64,000 nucleotides of DNA, from the NCBI GenBank assembly GCA_037013495.1, contig CM072809.1:14708501-14772500 (forward strand). Direction: 5' to 3'. Position numbers and translations under genes: made by a program. Shown in pieces: positions 24,540 to 36,889 of this stretch (position 1 is the stretch's first letter; each line of letters opens with the position of its first letter). The notes beneath the pieces were generated by a model. The model was not told where the DNA came from. It made no database searches and worked only from the letters and a program-made list of their open reading frames with translations. The DNA comes from Hippophae tibetana (lineage: Eukaryota; Streptophyta; Magnoliopsida; Rosales; Elaeagnaceae).

Positions 24540-27500
24540 TGAGAATAGCTAATGGAATGGTTCTACATGACAATATCACTCATGTGTATGAAGAAGCTCA
24601 AACTAAACTATGAGCCAATTTATCATATGAGGTTAACCCTCAATAAGAATTGGTACAATAGCTCCTAAAGCTTAAAAGATAACTCAAGGAAATGAGATTA
24701 GAAAACAGAGCACTACGTGCCCAAGTAGATGTAGTTCCACAACCAGGTTAAGTTGATGACTTGGTTGAGTTAATTCCAAGGAGAAATGAACCTACAAGAG
24801 CTAAAAACATAGTCAAAGATACATGACAACACAATGCTAAAGTTAAGACACAATCAGTTCAATTGAGGTAAGACAACCTGGTATGATTATCAAGGAATGA
24901 AGAACCTTGTGACTCATTTCCTGCATTTCAAAAGAGTCATGGCTCCTATAAGTCTCACTCGAGACAAAAGGATGTTATGATGTGCAAGCTCTTTACAACT
25001 ATCTAATGTGATGGTGCACATAAATGGTTCAATAACTTAGCACCTTGTACTATAACTTCTTTCTCTCATTTCGCCAAGTTGTTTATCACCAATTATGCCA
25101 GTAACAAGCTTATAAGGAAAGAATCTCATCATATTTTCTCAATCATCCAAGGGAACGATGAGTCAATAGAAGATTACAAGAGAAGGTTTAAAGAAGAAAA
25201 GTTAAAGATTGTTGGCTATCCCAATTCTATACCAATAAAAGCATTAGGCGAGGCTTGTTAAGAAATTCATATCTATTTGTTGAATCGACTAAGATTATGC
25301 CATATATAATGAATGAGGTTTATGGAGAAGCTAAAAAATTTGTTAATCTTGAAAGAGCTGAAACTTGGCAAAAAGAATAAGGCGATTGTGAAAGCTGTAC
25401 AAAAAAGAGAGAAGGATAAGCACAGACAAAGTAACTCAAGATAAAGTGGTCACCAACAAAAACAAGCATTTTTTCCTAAATCACAGAGGGGAGGTCAATA
25501 GTCAAGAAATCTTTGACCTTGGGATAGATCATTGTTACCTTTTAGAGGTATACTTTTAAGAGTAGGCTTAGCTCAAGTTGTTCTAGGGACAGAGAATGAA
25601 TAAAATGTCATATTGCCACAAAAAATGATAGCACTTTTAAGAGACACATCTAAATAGTGTGCCTTTCATAAGGATATAGGACATGAAACACAAGATTGCA
25701 GACACCTATAGAAAAAAAATAAGATATGTTATCTAGAGGATATTTGAGTGACCTTATGGGAAATGATAACAAAAGAACATACCATTAGCCCCAATGATAA
25801 GTTTAGAGATTTTTTGCTCTACTTGTTAATAGAGTAAAACCATGTAATAATGATAATGTGAGAACCATCCATACTATACAAGAAGGATCAGGGCTTAATG
25901 GAGCCTTCAATAACACACGTAAGAGATATGCTCGAGAAGTACATAGGGCTCATCATGTTTATAATTTGCATAGAGTATTACCCTCTACCCTAATCACTTT
26001 CACTAGCAATAACGATACATCAACCCCTTATGAAGATCCTCTAGTACCCACTCTTTGGGTATGCCATACGACATTTGTAGATTGGGATTTCAATGGATCT
26101 TTTTTCCCTCACTACAATGAAAACACCAGGGTTAAAAATTGGTGACATTATCAAGAAGTTACCCTTAATGGGGTTCAATAGTAGTATCACATATGTTGTT
26201 GCAACTGTGGTGTTACCAATCATGGTAATCAGGTTAATTATCATGATCAACTTTATGGTAATTCATGTCCCAACTTACTACAATGCAATTTTGGAGAGAC
26301 CATGGACACCTAAGATGAAGGTTGTCTCATCTACCTTTCATCAAGTCATCAAATACTCATATGGGAAAGGCACAGAAGAGATATGAGTGACTATAAGAAA
26401 GCTAGAAGTTATTACAAAACTACAATGAAAGATGTGATTCCAAAGTTGCAACTACAATATAAGTCATCCCAAAAATGAACCAGAGAGAGGAATCTAGTCG
26501 GCCTATACAAGTTAGCATTGAAGGAGAAGACCATTCTTTGAAGTTGGGCATCAATCTAACAAAATAGGTTAGGGGTTAAATGTCATATTTCTTAAAGACC
26601 AACTTTGATATCTTTTCATGGAAACCTGGAGATATGCCTAAAATTGACCCTAGGATCATAACTCATAGATTAAATATTGATTCCAAGATTAGACCTATCA
26701 AGTAGAAGAAAAGAAAATTTTCAAGAGAAAAAAATGAGGTAATTAAGACCCAAGTCGTTACGCTCAAAGAAACGAAGATTGTCAGAAAGGTAGATTATCT
26801 AATATGTCTATCCAACTAGTGTTGGTAAAGAAAGCTTGTAGCTCATCTCGTATGTGTATGGCTTACACTGTCGTAAATGATGCCTATCCAAAACAATGTT
26901 TTCTTTGCCAAGTATTGATTAGTTAGTTGACGCCACCATCAAATTTAGTTTAATGAGTTTTCTTGATATATATTTTGGTTATCATCAGATCAAAATGCAC
27001 CCAGAAGATGAGGAAAACCATCTTTTATTACTGAAGAGCATACTTTGTGTTACACTCGAATGCCTTTTGGTTTAAAGTACTTGGTGCTACTTATAAACGT
27101 TTGTTAAATATAATGTTCACTAATCAACTTAAGAGTATGAAAGTATATATGGATGATATGGTAATTAAGTCTGCACAAACTGTAAACTATGTAAAAGATT
27201 TGGAATAAATATTTTGTGTTATTCAAAAGTATGACATGAGACTTAACCTAAAAAAATGTGTTTTTATTGTTACTTCAGGAAAAATTCTTAGATATATTAT
27301 CTTTTCCCGAGGGATCGAAGATAATCTATGCCAGATACAAGCTCTAGTTAGCATGAAACCCCCTAGTGACTTGAAAGAAATCTAGTAATTAATGGAAGAT
27401 TTTAAATGTATTGACAAATGTCAACTATTTTTTAAGTTACTAAGAAAGAACACATCGGTTATTTGGAATGAAAATTGTGACGAATATTTTCAATGAATCA

Positions 27501-28150
27501 AATAATACCTGAGCATGTCTTATGTATTGATCAGGCCCACCCTAGAAGAAACGTTATATTTATACTTAGTTGTTACCCTTCAGACATCCAACATTGTACT
27601 CCTAGTAGAAATAAATAAATTTCAACATACTATCTACTACATTAGCTAGATCTTGTTCAATGCACTAGGTACATACCCAACAATTAGCAAGTTGGATTTA
27701 CTTTAAAAATAAAGGTGCAAAAACTTTTGCATTACTTCGATGATAATACTTACCTCACATCCATTAAAGAATGAGATTACGGAGAAGTTGGCACATATTG
27801 TGATTGAGTTGGGAGAATATAATATCAAGTATATGCCTAGGATTTCTATAAAAGCTCAAGCCTCGGCACATTTTGTCTTTAGGAACTATCTTGAAGTTAC
27901 AATAATGAAAAGACAGATGAAGTATATGGCATATGTGTAAAAAGAATTATTATTATTATTTAGTGGCAAATGGTTGGTTTTTCCAACAATTAATGGTATC
28001 AAAGCTTTGCTTTAAGAAAGCTGAGAAGATTAGATCACTCTAAGTGAACTGGTTACAATCTAAAACTTAAGAGAAATGGAAGGTTTTTCAGTTACCAAGA
28101 TTACTTGTACCATTGTTCCTTGAGGGCTTAAACTCATCAAAGTACGATGA
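24540..28150 (+). mobile_element. Ty3/gypsy retrotransposon relic, Tat-like
   Basis: Many stops and frame changes break a recognisable gypsy gag-pol. Visible pieces: gag (about 25020-25260, 'HKWFNNLAP' and 'IQGNDESIEDYKRRF'), a Tat-type knuckle CAFHKDIGHETQDC near 25660, protease-flank sequence near 25990-26110, the linker before RT near 26600-26760, RT with FLDIYFGYHQIKMHPEDEE (about 26950) and a Y-M-D-D box (VYMDDMVIKS, about 27145), and an RNase H end (ILTSHPLKNEI... about 27740-27890). The protease-RT order identifies Ty3/gypsy. No integrase, primer site or LTR pair was found. Confidence 0.8.
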
Positions 28151-28419
28151 CAATCACTAAGTTGATCTTGCCGATCTTGCCATTGATGAGGTTTTTCCAG
28201 TTGAAACCAATGTATCTTTTATTTTATATATAACTTAAACCTTAAACTTTTAATATGCCGATCGAAATAAGTTCCAAGTGTTTGAGCAATACGCGGTAGG
28301 TGGTTTGGCTATATTAATAGTGTATTATAATTGTTAAGGAAAATAGCAGAACCATAATTAACTGGAGAAACAATTATTTTATAAAGACTAACTAAAAGAA
28401 CTCATGACTACAAACATGA

Positions 28420-28420
<1 letters not shown>

Positions 28421-28459
<39 letters not shown>

Positions 28460-28460
28460 T
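28421..28460. repeat. (ATT)n microsatellite
   Basis: About 13 uninterrupted TTA/ATT units. Confidence 0.95.
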
Positions 28461-29377
28461 ACTTCTTATGTGGCATAATAGAGATTGTTTGAGTCATGTA
28501 TGCTATTCTTCTTCTTTTCAAAAAGAATTAAATATTGAATTAGTTTACTTATGTTTATACTCTTTGACAGAATCAAAGAAGCCATAAGCCTATAACTAGT
28601 ATTAATGATGGACATGGGGGAGAGTTTAGCGGAAATTGGAGCCAATATGATTGTTTACATATTGTGGGATCTTTGACCACGTTGATGCAGATAGATAACA
28701 TAAGTGGAAACAACCTGTCCTAGTTTTCTCAAAGCTTGCTAGTTTTAGAAGTTTAAATTCAGTTTTACTTTCTTTTTCTTTTTGTTATCATTAAATAATT
28801 GGGGAAAGAATACGAAATTTTCCATTTTAAAAGAATGAATTGTCTTGACTATTCCAAGTAGTGCAGCCCTAGAGAAAATCAATATTTTCTTAGGTCCAAA
28901 TAAATTGGGGCTGCCCAAATATTTCCTTAGGTCCTATTTTATATTTATACTCCCTATACTAAATAAATGGTGAAGGGTAGCAAGAGTAGCAATTTAGTCA
29001 GGTACTTTTAATTAGGTTGTTTCGGTCACATAACTTTTTAAAAAAATATAGACTTCACTTTCAAAAATCCAAAATATAAGACTAAAAATGCACATTTTAC
29101 ACTGAAAAAATATGGGATTAAGATGGACCTTTTTTAAAATTATGAGAATAATCACTCAATTAAAAGCTATGAGATTAAAGTGCTATACTCTTAAAGTTAA
29201 GAAACCTCTCCTGACGTTCACCCAAAAATGAAAATAGTGGTTCATGCTTTGCGCTTCTGTCAATTTCAGAGGCAGAATGTTCTTATCAATTACATTACAA
29301 AGAGTAGCAAGCCGACAATATATGCACTGAGGTTGTCAATGAAATAATACAATTATGTATAACCGAATTGCAATGAA
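28461..29377. other. Spacer and 3' flank of the PLC gene
   Basis: No coding frame is supported. The part near 29240-29377 is likely the 3' UTR of the minus-strand PLC. Confidence 0.5.
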
Positions 29378-32300
29378 CTAAACAAATTGAAACTCCATAA
29401 GAAGTTTGACAGACTTGTATTTTTCTCCTTTACCATCGTGTAAAGGAACTGCTCTGATCCCTCTTTTGAGCTCAGGTATAGGTAAACATGTTTGTCCTCC
29501 AAAATCAGGTCTTCCAGAAGTATCATACTCCAGAACTTCGATCCGAAGCAAGGCCAATTCAGGAGCTCTTAATGGGAAATCAAATTCTTCATTCCAAATT
29601 GGTATCCATTGATCCTCAATTGCTTTTGTTTTCTTCCTTGCCTTATCTGCTGGTACTCCTGCTATTCCTATCTGCATACATTTTACAGACCATTGAGTCA
29701 CCTTAAAGGCTTGAACTTACCATTTTTCAACAGATGAACATATGTTTTGTTCACATACTTTCACATAGAAGTCTGGGGGAGAGTATAAATCGAAGTGTGT
29801 AAGGCGAAAATCTAAGTGCCATCCTTCACCCATGTATATTTTAACCTGTTGTTTGTTTAACTCAGAAGTAGATTGGGACAGTTCAGGTGTTAAAAGTTAT
29901 TCTTATAAGAAAGACAAGTGAATGTAGTTGTGAAGATTGGTAAGATAGCTCACCTTCAAAGTTGTCTTAACAGGCAAATCTTGTTTAGGATCAAATACCT
30001 CATCATTCGGACCAACTTCCAATAAAAAACCAGGCTTCTTCACGTAACCACAACCCCCATTGGCTCTAAACATCCCTTGCATAGTCCAGAGGTTCCTCCC
30101 AAACCCCTTTGTGGAGAATAGAGATAGTCTAGTCAGTCTAGTAGGTTAAATTGTTGCGATTAGGTGCTCAGGTGTCATTCTGTGATTGGTAGTGTCACTT
30201 ATAACTGACATTCAAGAAGATAACAAGTCAAATCTTAGAGAAAAACTAACCTGCATATTAAATGCAACCATTTGAGCTCCATGCATCCATCCAAGCATAG
30301 GATTAAAATTGGAGGAATCCACACGTGAACCCTTGGGGTATACCCTCATTAAGTTCTTTTGTGTAAATCTAAACTCGAATATATTTTGATTCATTAATAT
30401 AGACGGTGAATCATATTATGATGAACAAAACATTATAATACGTAAGATAACAATGACAACTGTTGTTCAGACGAGTGAAAATGAAAAAGGTATTTTTCGT
30501 AGTGAAAACAAAGGATTTGTTTGGACAATGATGAAAGTTACCTGACAAGATTAGTTCCTTGAGTTTTTGAGGTAGTTTCAAGTTGTTGTTCACTTAAACT
30601 AAGACGACCAACTTTAATAGGATCACTTGTAATCTTTAGTAATCCACCTTTCAGTTTTGTTGCATGAATGGCTATCAATTGTCTATATTCGGGAACTTCA
30701 TCTTGCTCAGCTTCTCCCTCATCTTCCTGTTCTTCCTGCTCATACTATTTTATTCAATTTCAGTATCATGTATAATTTAAACAGGCAGTTCTTGGCTTAT
30801 TAAGCTTTTTTTTTTTTTTGGCTAAAAATATGTTTTTTGTCCAAATACCTCATTAGTAGCTCCAGTTTCCTCATCCGCCTCCACATATGTTGGTTTTCTT
30901 CCCCAACTTTCATCCCCTACTGAGTCCTTCGAAATCTGCTTTGAATATTTCTTTTCCATGCTTATCTGAGATCCCCGAAACACCGGTGGCTTGGTTGAAA
31001 TCATTACTCTTTTCTTCAATGATTCAGGTGATGGAAATTCCATCAAGTACTCCGACTCAGGGCGATATAACATATTTCCAAATATCTTAATGACCATCTA
31101 CAAACATAATTTTTTACTGTCATCAAAGTGGTTCATTCTAAATCATTAGAATATCAAAGGGTTTTGTTATAATAAGTTTAGAGTCACCTTTGCCACTTCT
31201 TTTTGAAGATTTGAAGGCAAGTGATCTTCAAATGTGATAACAACAGGATACTCAGAAGCTACAAAAGCATAATCTTTAATAGCATTCAAACACTCAGCAA
31301 GACCCACTGGTTTAGTCAGAGTCCTTATAAAGAGTTAAAAGAAAACCAGTCAAACAAAGTAGCATAATTATTTATGTTGAAACAAATTTTGATGCCTTGT
31401 GAGAAATCATATGTTATTTTCATACCCTCCATGACAAACTTCGACCTTAGATTTTGTAGAATCAGGCCACAAATCCAATTCAATAACTCTAACTCCATGG
31501 CACAGTGCTTTTATGATAGGGATGGAACTGCTGTCACTGCTGAGTTGATTTCCTTTTAAGTAGGAGTTGTGACCAGTATATAAGAAATAATGAGCTAATG
31601 GTGCATTCATGTCATGGTGGACCTGGAATTGAGACATATATCTCCTATGATTAGAATCAGATGCCTATGATTCATATAGAACTGTTCATTCATTTAATCA
31701 ATACTCATGTAAGATAGGAATTTCTTTGTTACTAATATTTCAAGAAAAAATTTAGATCAACCCAAAGAGTATTATAAAAGGTGCAAGAGTAACTGTTACA
31801 TGGATAAGTGAAGAAGAAAAAGCTTTCAAATAAAGCTATTGTTGGGCCCGGTTCCAACTAAAAGGTTAACCTTCTAATAACTTATCCCAACTATATGCCC
31901 CATTTACTCTTTGTATTTTTTCAATTGGGATTGTTCGCACACAAAGGATTTCTTGTACATTAGAAAAAAGGGGAGAAAAAAAGACTAAGCTCTATACCAA
32001 TAAAGGCAGAAAATAGTACCATGAGGTTTTAAGAAATGTCAAAAATAGGTAATCATAGAAAAATGAGTTTTATAGTAATAAAGCTTTTGTTTGGTATCCA
32101 TATCAGGTAGATAATACATTAGGATGAAAAAATTACCTGGTTATTGATAGGAGGATTAAGATCACCAAGGAGATATCTAAAGAAGGCATGTTGATGAAGG
32201 CCTCTTCTCTGAAAGATATTGAGATGCTTTATACTATCAAATATAGCCTGGGCTTCATCTTTAGTGGCATTTTCTTCTCCTTGAAACTCTTTCAAAAACT

Positions 32301-32439
32301 TGAGTAATTGATCTATGGTCATTGTTCCATTTTCTGAATACTTCTCGAACAGTCTCTTTATGTAATCTGGAGGCTCAGCAATTTTAAGCTTAAATACTCT
32401 TCTGCAACAGAAGCAGAACTTAAAAGATTGTTTGTTCAT
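29378..32439 (-). CDS. PLC: Phosphoinositide-specific phospholipase C (PI-PLC), 9 exons
   Basis: Exons (minus strand): 32439-32137, 31622-31426, 31323-31188, 31097-30849, 30738-30542, 30368-30251, 30106-29954, 29845-29759 and 29671-29378. All introns are GT-AG, and joining gives 578 codons with no stop except the last. Exon 1 encodes the short degenerate EF-hand region (start MNKQSFKFC). The X domain (exons 2-4) holds the catalytic loop TGHNSYL, the IELD and the FEDHLP motifs. An acidic linker ([13 protein letters not shown]) precedes the Y domain ([14 protein letters not shown] to the [12 protein letters not shown] box). A C2 domain ends at EFQFV. The enzyme cleaves PtdIns(4,5)P2 (or PtdIns4P) to diacylglycerol and inositol phosphate at the plasma membrane in a calcium-dependent way. 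Catalytic and calcium residues are intact. It is a typical plant PLC; the exact paralog cannot be named. Confidence 0.95.
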
Positions 32440-32904
32440 CTTTACACAGTAGGAGACTGAAAATTTTGCAGTTTCTATTTTTAGTAGCTTTATTCTACCC
32501 TTTGTTCGGCTTAATTATAAGAAAAAGGGAGAAAAAAAATTAATATTTAACCCGGTTCTAATTCCCTTTTAAAAAAAATAAAATAAGAATTAGGTTCTAA
32601 TTCTTAGGATTGGCTTTGCAGCAAAGTGAGAATCTGTGCTCATGCAAAAGATACAAGGAAATGTACTACCCATATTCTCTACTGTTTTTGTAAACAATGT
32701 TAGGCAATGTAAACAATATTCTACGGGCTTAGACCAGAATGCTTTGAGCCCAAGTTGTGAAAAGGTATGGTGAAATGGTCAAGAATAGAATTTTACCCAC
32801 TTGTTGATATAACTTCCTTCATCTTTTCTTTTCTTTTTTCCCTTTTGCATTAGAAAAAAGTATTTTGCTGACCATTTACAATGAAAACCAGTGTCTCCCT
32901 TAAC

Positions 32905-33003
32905 CTATCCGAATTTATATTTGTCCCCTTTAGAATTAAAGAGTGATACTGTACGAGTTCCATGTCTCAACTCAGAAACAGGCAACCAAGTTTGTCCCTC
33001 AAC
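32905..33003 (-). pseudogene. C2-domain stub of a second PLC gene
   Basis: On the minus strand, about 31 codons read GQTWLPVSELRHGTRTVSLF and then NSKGDKYKFG before a TAG. This aligns with the last part of the PLC C2 domain (compare [20 protein letters not shown] in the live gene). It lies 460 bp upstream of the live PLC on the same strand. The conserved cysteine is W, and the tail is truncated. Nothing homologous is seen further upstream, where AT-rich sequence begins. It is a relic of a tandem PLC duplication. Confidence 0.85.
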
Positions 33004-33778
33004 CCAGCTATTTAAGAGAAGAATCTCACTCGTTATTACCATCATTCTGGGTTTTAAAATGGTCGTACTAAACATGATATTGCTTTATACTTTACAATGG
33101 GGTGTCCAAAAATGAGACCAAACCGAAATAATTCGAAAAATCGGATCAAATCGGTCTTAACGATTTTATAAATTAAACGATCTGGTTCAATTATATTAAT
33201 TTTTAAATGGTGTAACGAGAATGAACCAATTTTAATAATATATTAAATTTCTCGTATTATTTTTCACAAATTATTAATTAAATTTTTTATATTTTAATTT
33301 AAGATATATCATTAAACATATTATATTTATGTTTTATTAATCAGACCAAACCATTGAAATCATAAACTAAATCAGACCAAATTATTTAGTTATAATATTT
33401 TTAATAATCAAATAATCCGGTCTAATTCGATCTGATTTGAACAATATGAACGATCTAATTTGATTAAATTTTTTTTACTCAAAATTAAACCGAACCGTCC
33501 ATACCTGTTTACATCCTTCCAAGTTTACATTGTCTCTAAGGGTAAAATATTCAAGTCATGGGAAATACATTGAATTTTCTGATAATTCAGATTATATATA
33601 TATATATTTAACAGAACCCCATAAAGATCACCAAAGGATTTAATCCGACCATTCTGACTACTACTTATTCATTCTCAATCCAATTCTACTTAATTCTCCT
33701 TCCCAATAGTAGACACGTACACTCAGATCAAATAAATGAATGATAAAAGCCCAAGAAGTCAGCTTAAAAGTAGAGAAT
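33004..33778. other. AT-rich stretch with repeated 'accaaac/gatcaaat' wording
   Basis: About 33110-33520 shows a degenerate pattern with motifs such as GACCAAACC and GATCTGATTTG on both strands, and lies next to the PLC stub. It may be an inserted non-coding repeat that removed the rest of the second PLC. No ends could be defined. A (TA)n run lies near 33594-33608. Confidence 0.35.
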
Positions 33779-34030
33779 CTACTCAGAAAATGCTACAAGA
33801 AGCCTACCACGCATGTCTAACTGCAAAAGATTGAACGTAACAGTATCATTTTTATGGAACCTGTTGATTGCGTCAGTGCATAAATCCCCTCTTGATATAT
33901 GCAAGGTTCGGTAGAGGCTACGATGTAAGTACTCTCCTTCAAGTTGTTCTAGTTGATAAAAAAACAATATCATTTTCATGTCTAAACAGCTGACAAATTT
34001 CGGGAAAAGATTCCCAATTAATTGGTTCAA
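33779..34030 (-). other. Possible coding exon of unknown identity
   Basis: An 83-codon frame with non-repetitive, protein-like composition (includes HISRGDLCTDAINRFHKN). An AG acceptor could precede the part starting at 'EQLEGEYLHR'. I do not recognise the family and see no partner exons. It could be an exon of a damaged gene or chance. Confidence 0.25.
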
Positions 34031-34734
34031 CTATTCGAAACTAATCGATCACACAAGTCATATTCCTAGGGTTGAACAAAGAAAAATTGTATAGCACAAG
34101 GTAATAGTACCAAAGATAGAGAATAAGCCAGCCACTCATCCAAAAAAATGTGTGGAAGTGCAAAAGCCATGCATTGTAAACAAAGGAACCTGAGGTCATA
34201 CTTGGGATCAGACTTAGAAACTCAAATCATCATTTAAAGCACAAGCCAAGACGATTAAAGCAACTTGGCTCATTTGCAACTCCAAGTTGAATAAAGACTA
34301 AAAGATATCACAAGACTGATGCTTATCACATGTTTAACCAATTGGTTCTTAAAAATATTTCTGAACAGTTGAACATAAAGAGTGACACAACATATACAGA
34401 TGCTAAAGATTAATCATCCCCCAGAATCCCAATTGCTCACTTCCTCATACTCCTCAAAGCTTCCTTGGAAAGATAGCTCAGTCTTGTTCCTAAAAATACA
34501 GAACTTGAAGTTTTCAACAAGAAAGAATCAGCATATTGAAACCTCAAGTCAATTAAAATTGCCCCAAGTCATAGCTGGAAGCAAACCCTACTATGGCCAG
34601 AAAAGAACCTCAGCAAATGTTTATCTTCATTCTTGACAATAGAGTAAAAAGTTTGGAACACCAACTCTCGTCAAACAATTCCTCCACTGATTCAGACTAG
34701 TGTGCTTCTATTGACAAAGCTGGGCTCAGTTCTT

Positions 34735-35278
34735 TTGTACTACCCATGTTTTCATAACAATTCTATAAATTGACCATGTTTTGATAAAAGTTCTATAAAT
34801 TAATCATGTTTTGAAAGGGTTTTCATTTAGTACCCATAATGTTTAAAAAGTTTCAATTTAATCTTTTTTGAAGAGTAATGGGCAAAAAAATCATTTGACA
34901 CTATTCGAGCAGGGATAAAATGGTCAATCCACCTCCTTCCAGCCTTTTCCCGTTGTTTATTTCATTATTTTCCTTACGATTACAGTTAGCCCAAACGACA
35001 GACAAAAAACGAGAGAGGCTCTTGCGTAAGATTTCATTTTACACTAAATGCAACTAGAAGGGATAAAATAGGGAATAAAGAGGTGGACTGACCATTTTAC
35101 CCCTACCTAAATAGTACCAAATGATTTTTTTTTTGCCTATTATTGTTCAAAAAAGATTAAACCGTAACTTTTTAAACATGAGTAATAAATGGAAACTTTT
35201 AAAATATTATGGGTACTAAGAATCCTTTCAAACATTGTCAATTTTGAAACTTTGTTACAAAAGTACCAATCCCGGCAA
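34735..35278. repeat. Long inverted repeat, MITE or foldback element
   Basis: The two arms are roughly 34735-34940 and 35075-35278 and are reverse complements with scattered differences. Shared blocks include TTTAGTACCCATAAT, GTTTAATCTTTTTTGAA-like sequence, and GATAAAATGGTCAATCCACCTC against its imperfect complement. The loop is about 130 bp and non-coding. Long arms and no ORF suggest a Mutator-like MITE or foldback element. A target-site duplication was not clear. Confidence 0.7.
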
Positions 35279-35713
35279 GGCTTATAAACTATTCTCTAAT
35301 TGAAGCAACTTCCAGTCGAGAACATAAAAGAAAACCATTAACCCATTCATTTATCTAACACACCAACCAATCTTAAACAAGATCAGATCTTTAACCACAG
35401 AAACTACAATTATATTCATAAAAATCTTTTCTGCTTGTAATGTCCAAGAAAATCCATTCATGCTTAAAGGCTTGCCTGCAAACACAAAACTTGATGCTTC
35501 AATGAAAATGGATTCCAGAATTACCAAAAATACACAAACATTCATTTCAACATACGTAGCTACATTTATGGGTCACTGTAAATAGAACTAAGAGATGACA
35601 AAAGAAGGGGAATATATATATAGAGCCTTTTTATCATTTGGGGTCTCACCCAACACACAGGGAAGAAAATGACCCTTGAGCTCCATTGTTTCAAAACCCA
35701 TCACCTTCAAAGC

Positions 35714-36646
35714 TTACTCGGACCTGTTCGCAAACCTTTCAACCTTATCATCATTGAGATTAATCCCTACCATAGCCTCACCCAACCCACAGCTAATATC
35801 AGCAAGCACATCTGGGTCACTGTAATGAGTCACCGCCTGAACAATTGCTCGAGCCCGTCTCGCCGGGTCGCCGCTCTTGAAAACACCCGAGCCAACAAAC
35901 ACGCCATCGCAACCCAATTGCATCATCAATGCGGCATCAGCCGGCGTGGCTACCCCACCAGCAGCAAAGTGCACCACCGGCAACCGCCCAAGCTGCTTGG
36001 TCTGCAGCACAAGCTCATAAGGCGCAGCAATCTTCTTCGCAAAGGTGAAGACTTCATCATCATCCATGTTTCTCAGAACCCTAATATCTCCCATGACCGA
36101 CCTCACATGCCTCACCGCTTCAATAATGTTGCCGGTACCTGCTTCCCCTTTGGTACGAATCATCGCCGCACCTTCCCGAATTCGGCGAAGGGCTTCCCCA
36201 AGGTTACGGCAACCACAAACAAACGGCATCCGGAAATTGTGTTTGTTAATGTGGTTGTCTTCGTCAGCTATGGTGAGGACCTCACTTTCATCGATGTAAT
36301 CGATTCCGATGGATTCAAGGATTTGGGCTTCGACGAAATGGCCGATACGTGTTTTAGCCATCACTGGAATGGTGACAGCCTGTTTGATCTCTTTGATCAA
36401 TTGCGGGTCAGACATTCGAGCGACGCCGCCTTGGGCCCGAATATCGGCGGGAACACGTTCCAAAGCCATAACAGCGCAAGCTCCGGCTTCTTCGGCCATA
36501 AGGGCTTGCTCGGCATTAACGACGTCCATGATAACGCCACCTCTGAGCATCTGAGCAAGACCCACTTTGACGGAGAACGGCGATTTCTTCGCCGTTTCGC
36601 ATATTGCGCCGCTACCATAGACGGTTACAACTCCGGTGTCAGCCAT
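35714..36646 (-). CDS. PDX1: Pyridoxal 5'-phosphate synthase subunit PDX1
   Basis: An intronless 310-residue protein beginning [13 protein letters not shown]. It is the synthase subunit that builds pyridoxal phosphate from ribose 5-phosphate, glyceraldehyde 3-phosphate and ammonia delivered by PDX2, in a cytosolic 12-mer. The (beta/alpha)8 barrel is full length. Both catalytic lysines known from PdxS/PDX1 are in context: one in [10 protein letters not shown] and one in [11 protein letters not shown]. The phosphate-binding glycines ([28 protein letters not shown]) are also present. A longer frame starts five codons upstream (36661), but the conserved family start is MADTG. Lack of introns fits the PDX1.1/1.3 class. 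A strong plus-strand frame over the same bases is a codon-bias shadow. Confidence 0.97.
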   Translation of the reverse strand: MADTGVVTVYGSGAICETAKKSPFSVKVGLAQMLRGGVIMDVVNAEQALMAEEAGACAVMALERVPADIRAQGGVARMSDPQLIKEIKQAVTIPVMAKTRIGHFVEAQILESIGIDYIDESEVLTIADEDNHINKHNFRMPFVCGCRNLGEALRRIREGAAMIRTKGEAGTGNIIEAVRHVRSVMGDIRVLRNMDDDEVFTFAKKIAAPYELVLQTKQLGRLPVVHFAAGGVATPADAALMMQLGCDGVFVGSGVFKSGDPARRARAIVQAVTHYSDPDVLADISCGLGEAMVGINLNDDKVERFANRSE

Positions 36647-36699
36647 TGTAGAGAAACACACACAGATGAGAGGATGAGGAAATGAGAGAAGAGGATGAG

Positions 36700-36885
36700 T
36701 AGTTGGTCTGTGTATATAAGAGGCTAGAGATTAGGGATTCTCTTATGCACTTTTTCAAGAGAGAAAAAATAATATTTTATTTTCTCATCTTTTTCTACTC
36801 TGTTATCTCCATCCAGGCGAATAGTGAAATTATAAATCACCATTACGATAAAATAATGAATTTGTTTCCAAAGAAAACACGTGCA
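36700..36885 (-). promoter_or_regulatory. PDX1 promoter: TATA box and G-box
   Basis: On the minus strand a TTATATACAC element lies at about 36708-36718, some 65 bases before the ATG. A palindromic G-box CACGTG followed by TGCAC-type context lies at 36878-36883, about 235 bases before the ATG. G-box/ABRE elements would suit the known ABA, light and oxidative response of PDX1 genes; that link is inference. Confidence 0.6.
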
Positions 36886-36889
36886 CTTG

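Noticed and set aside
28421..28460. CRISPR-like array
   Set aside because: Simple ATT repeats without spacers. No CRISPR array is expected or seen in this plant nuclear DNA.
35669..36685. 338-codon plus-strand frame
   Set aside because: It is the antisense shadow of PDX1, whose minus-strand product is a full, conserved enzyme.
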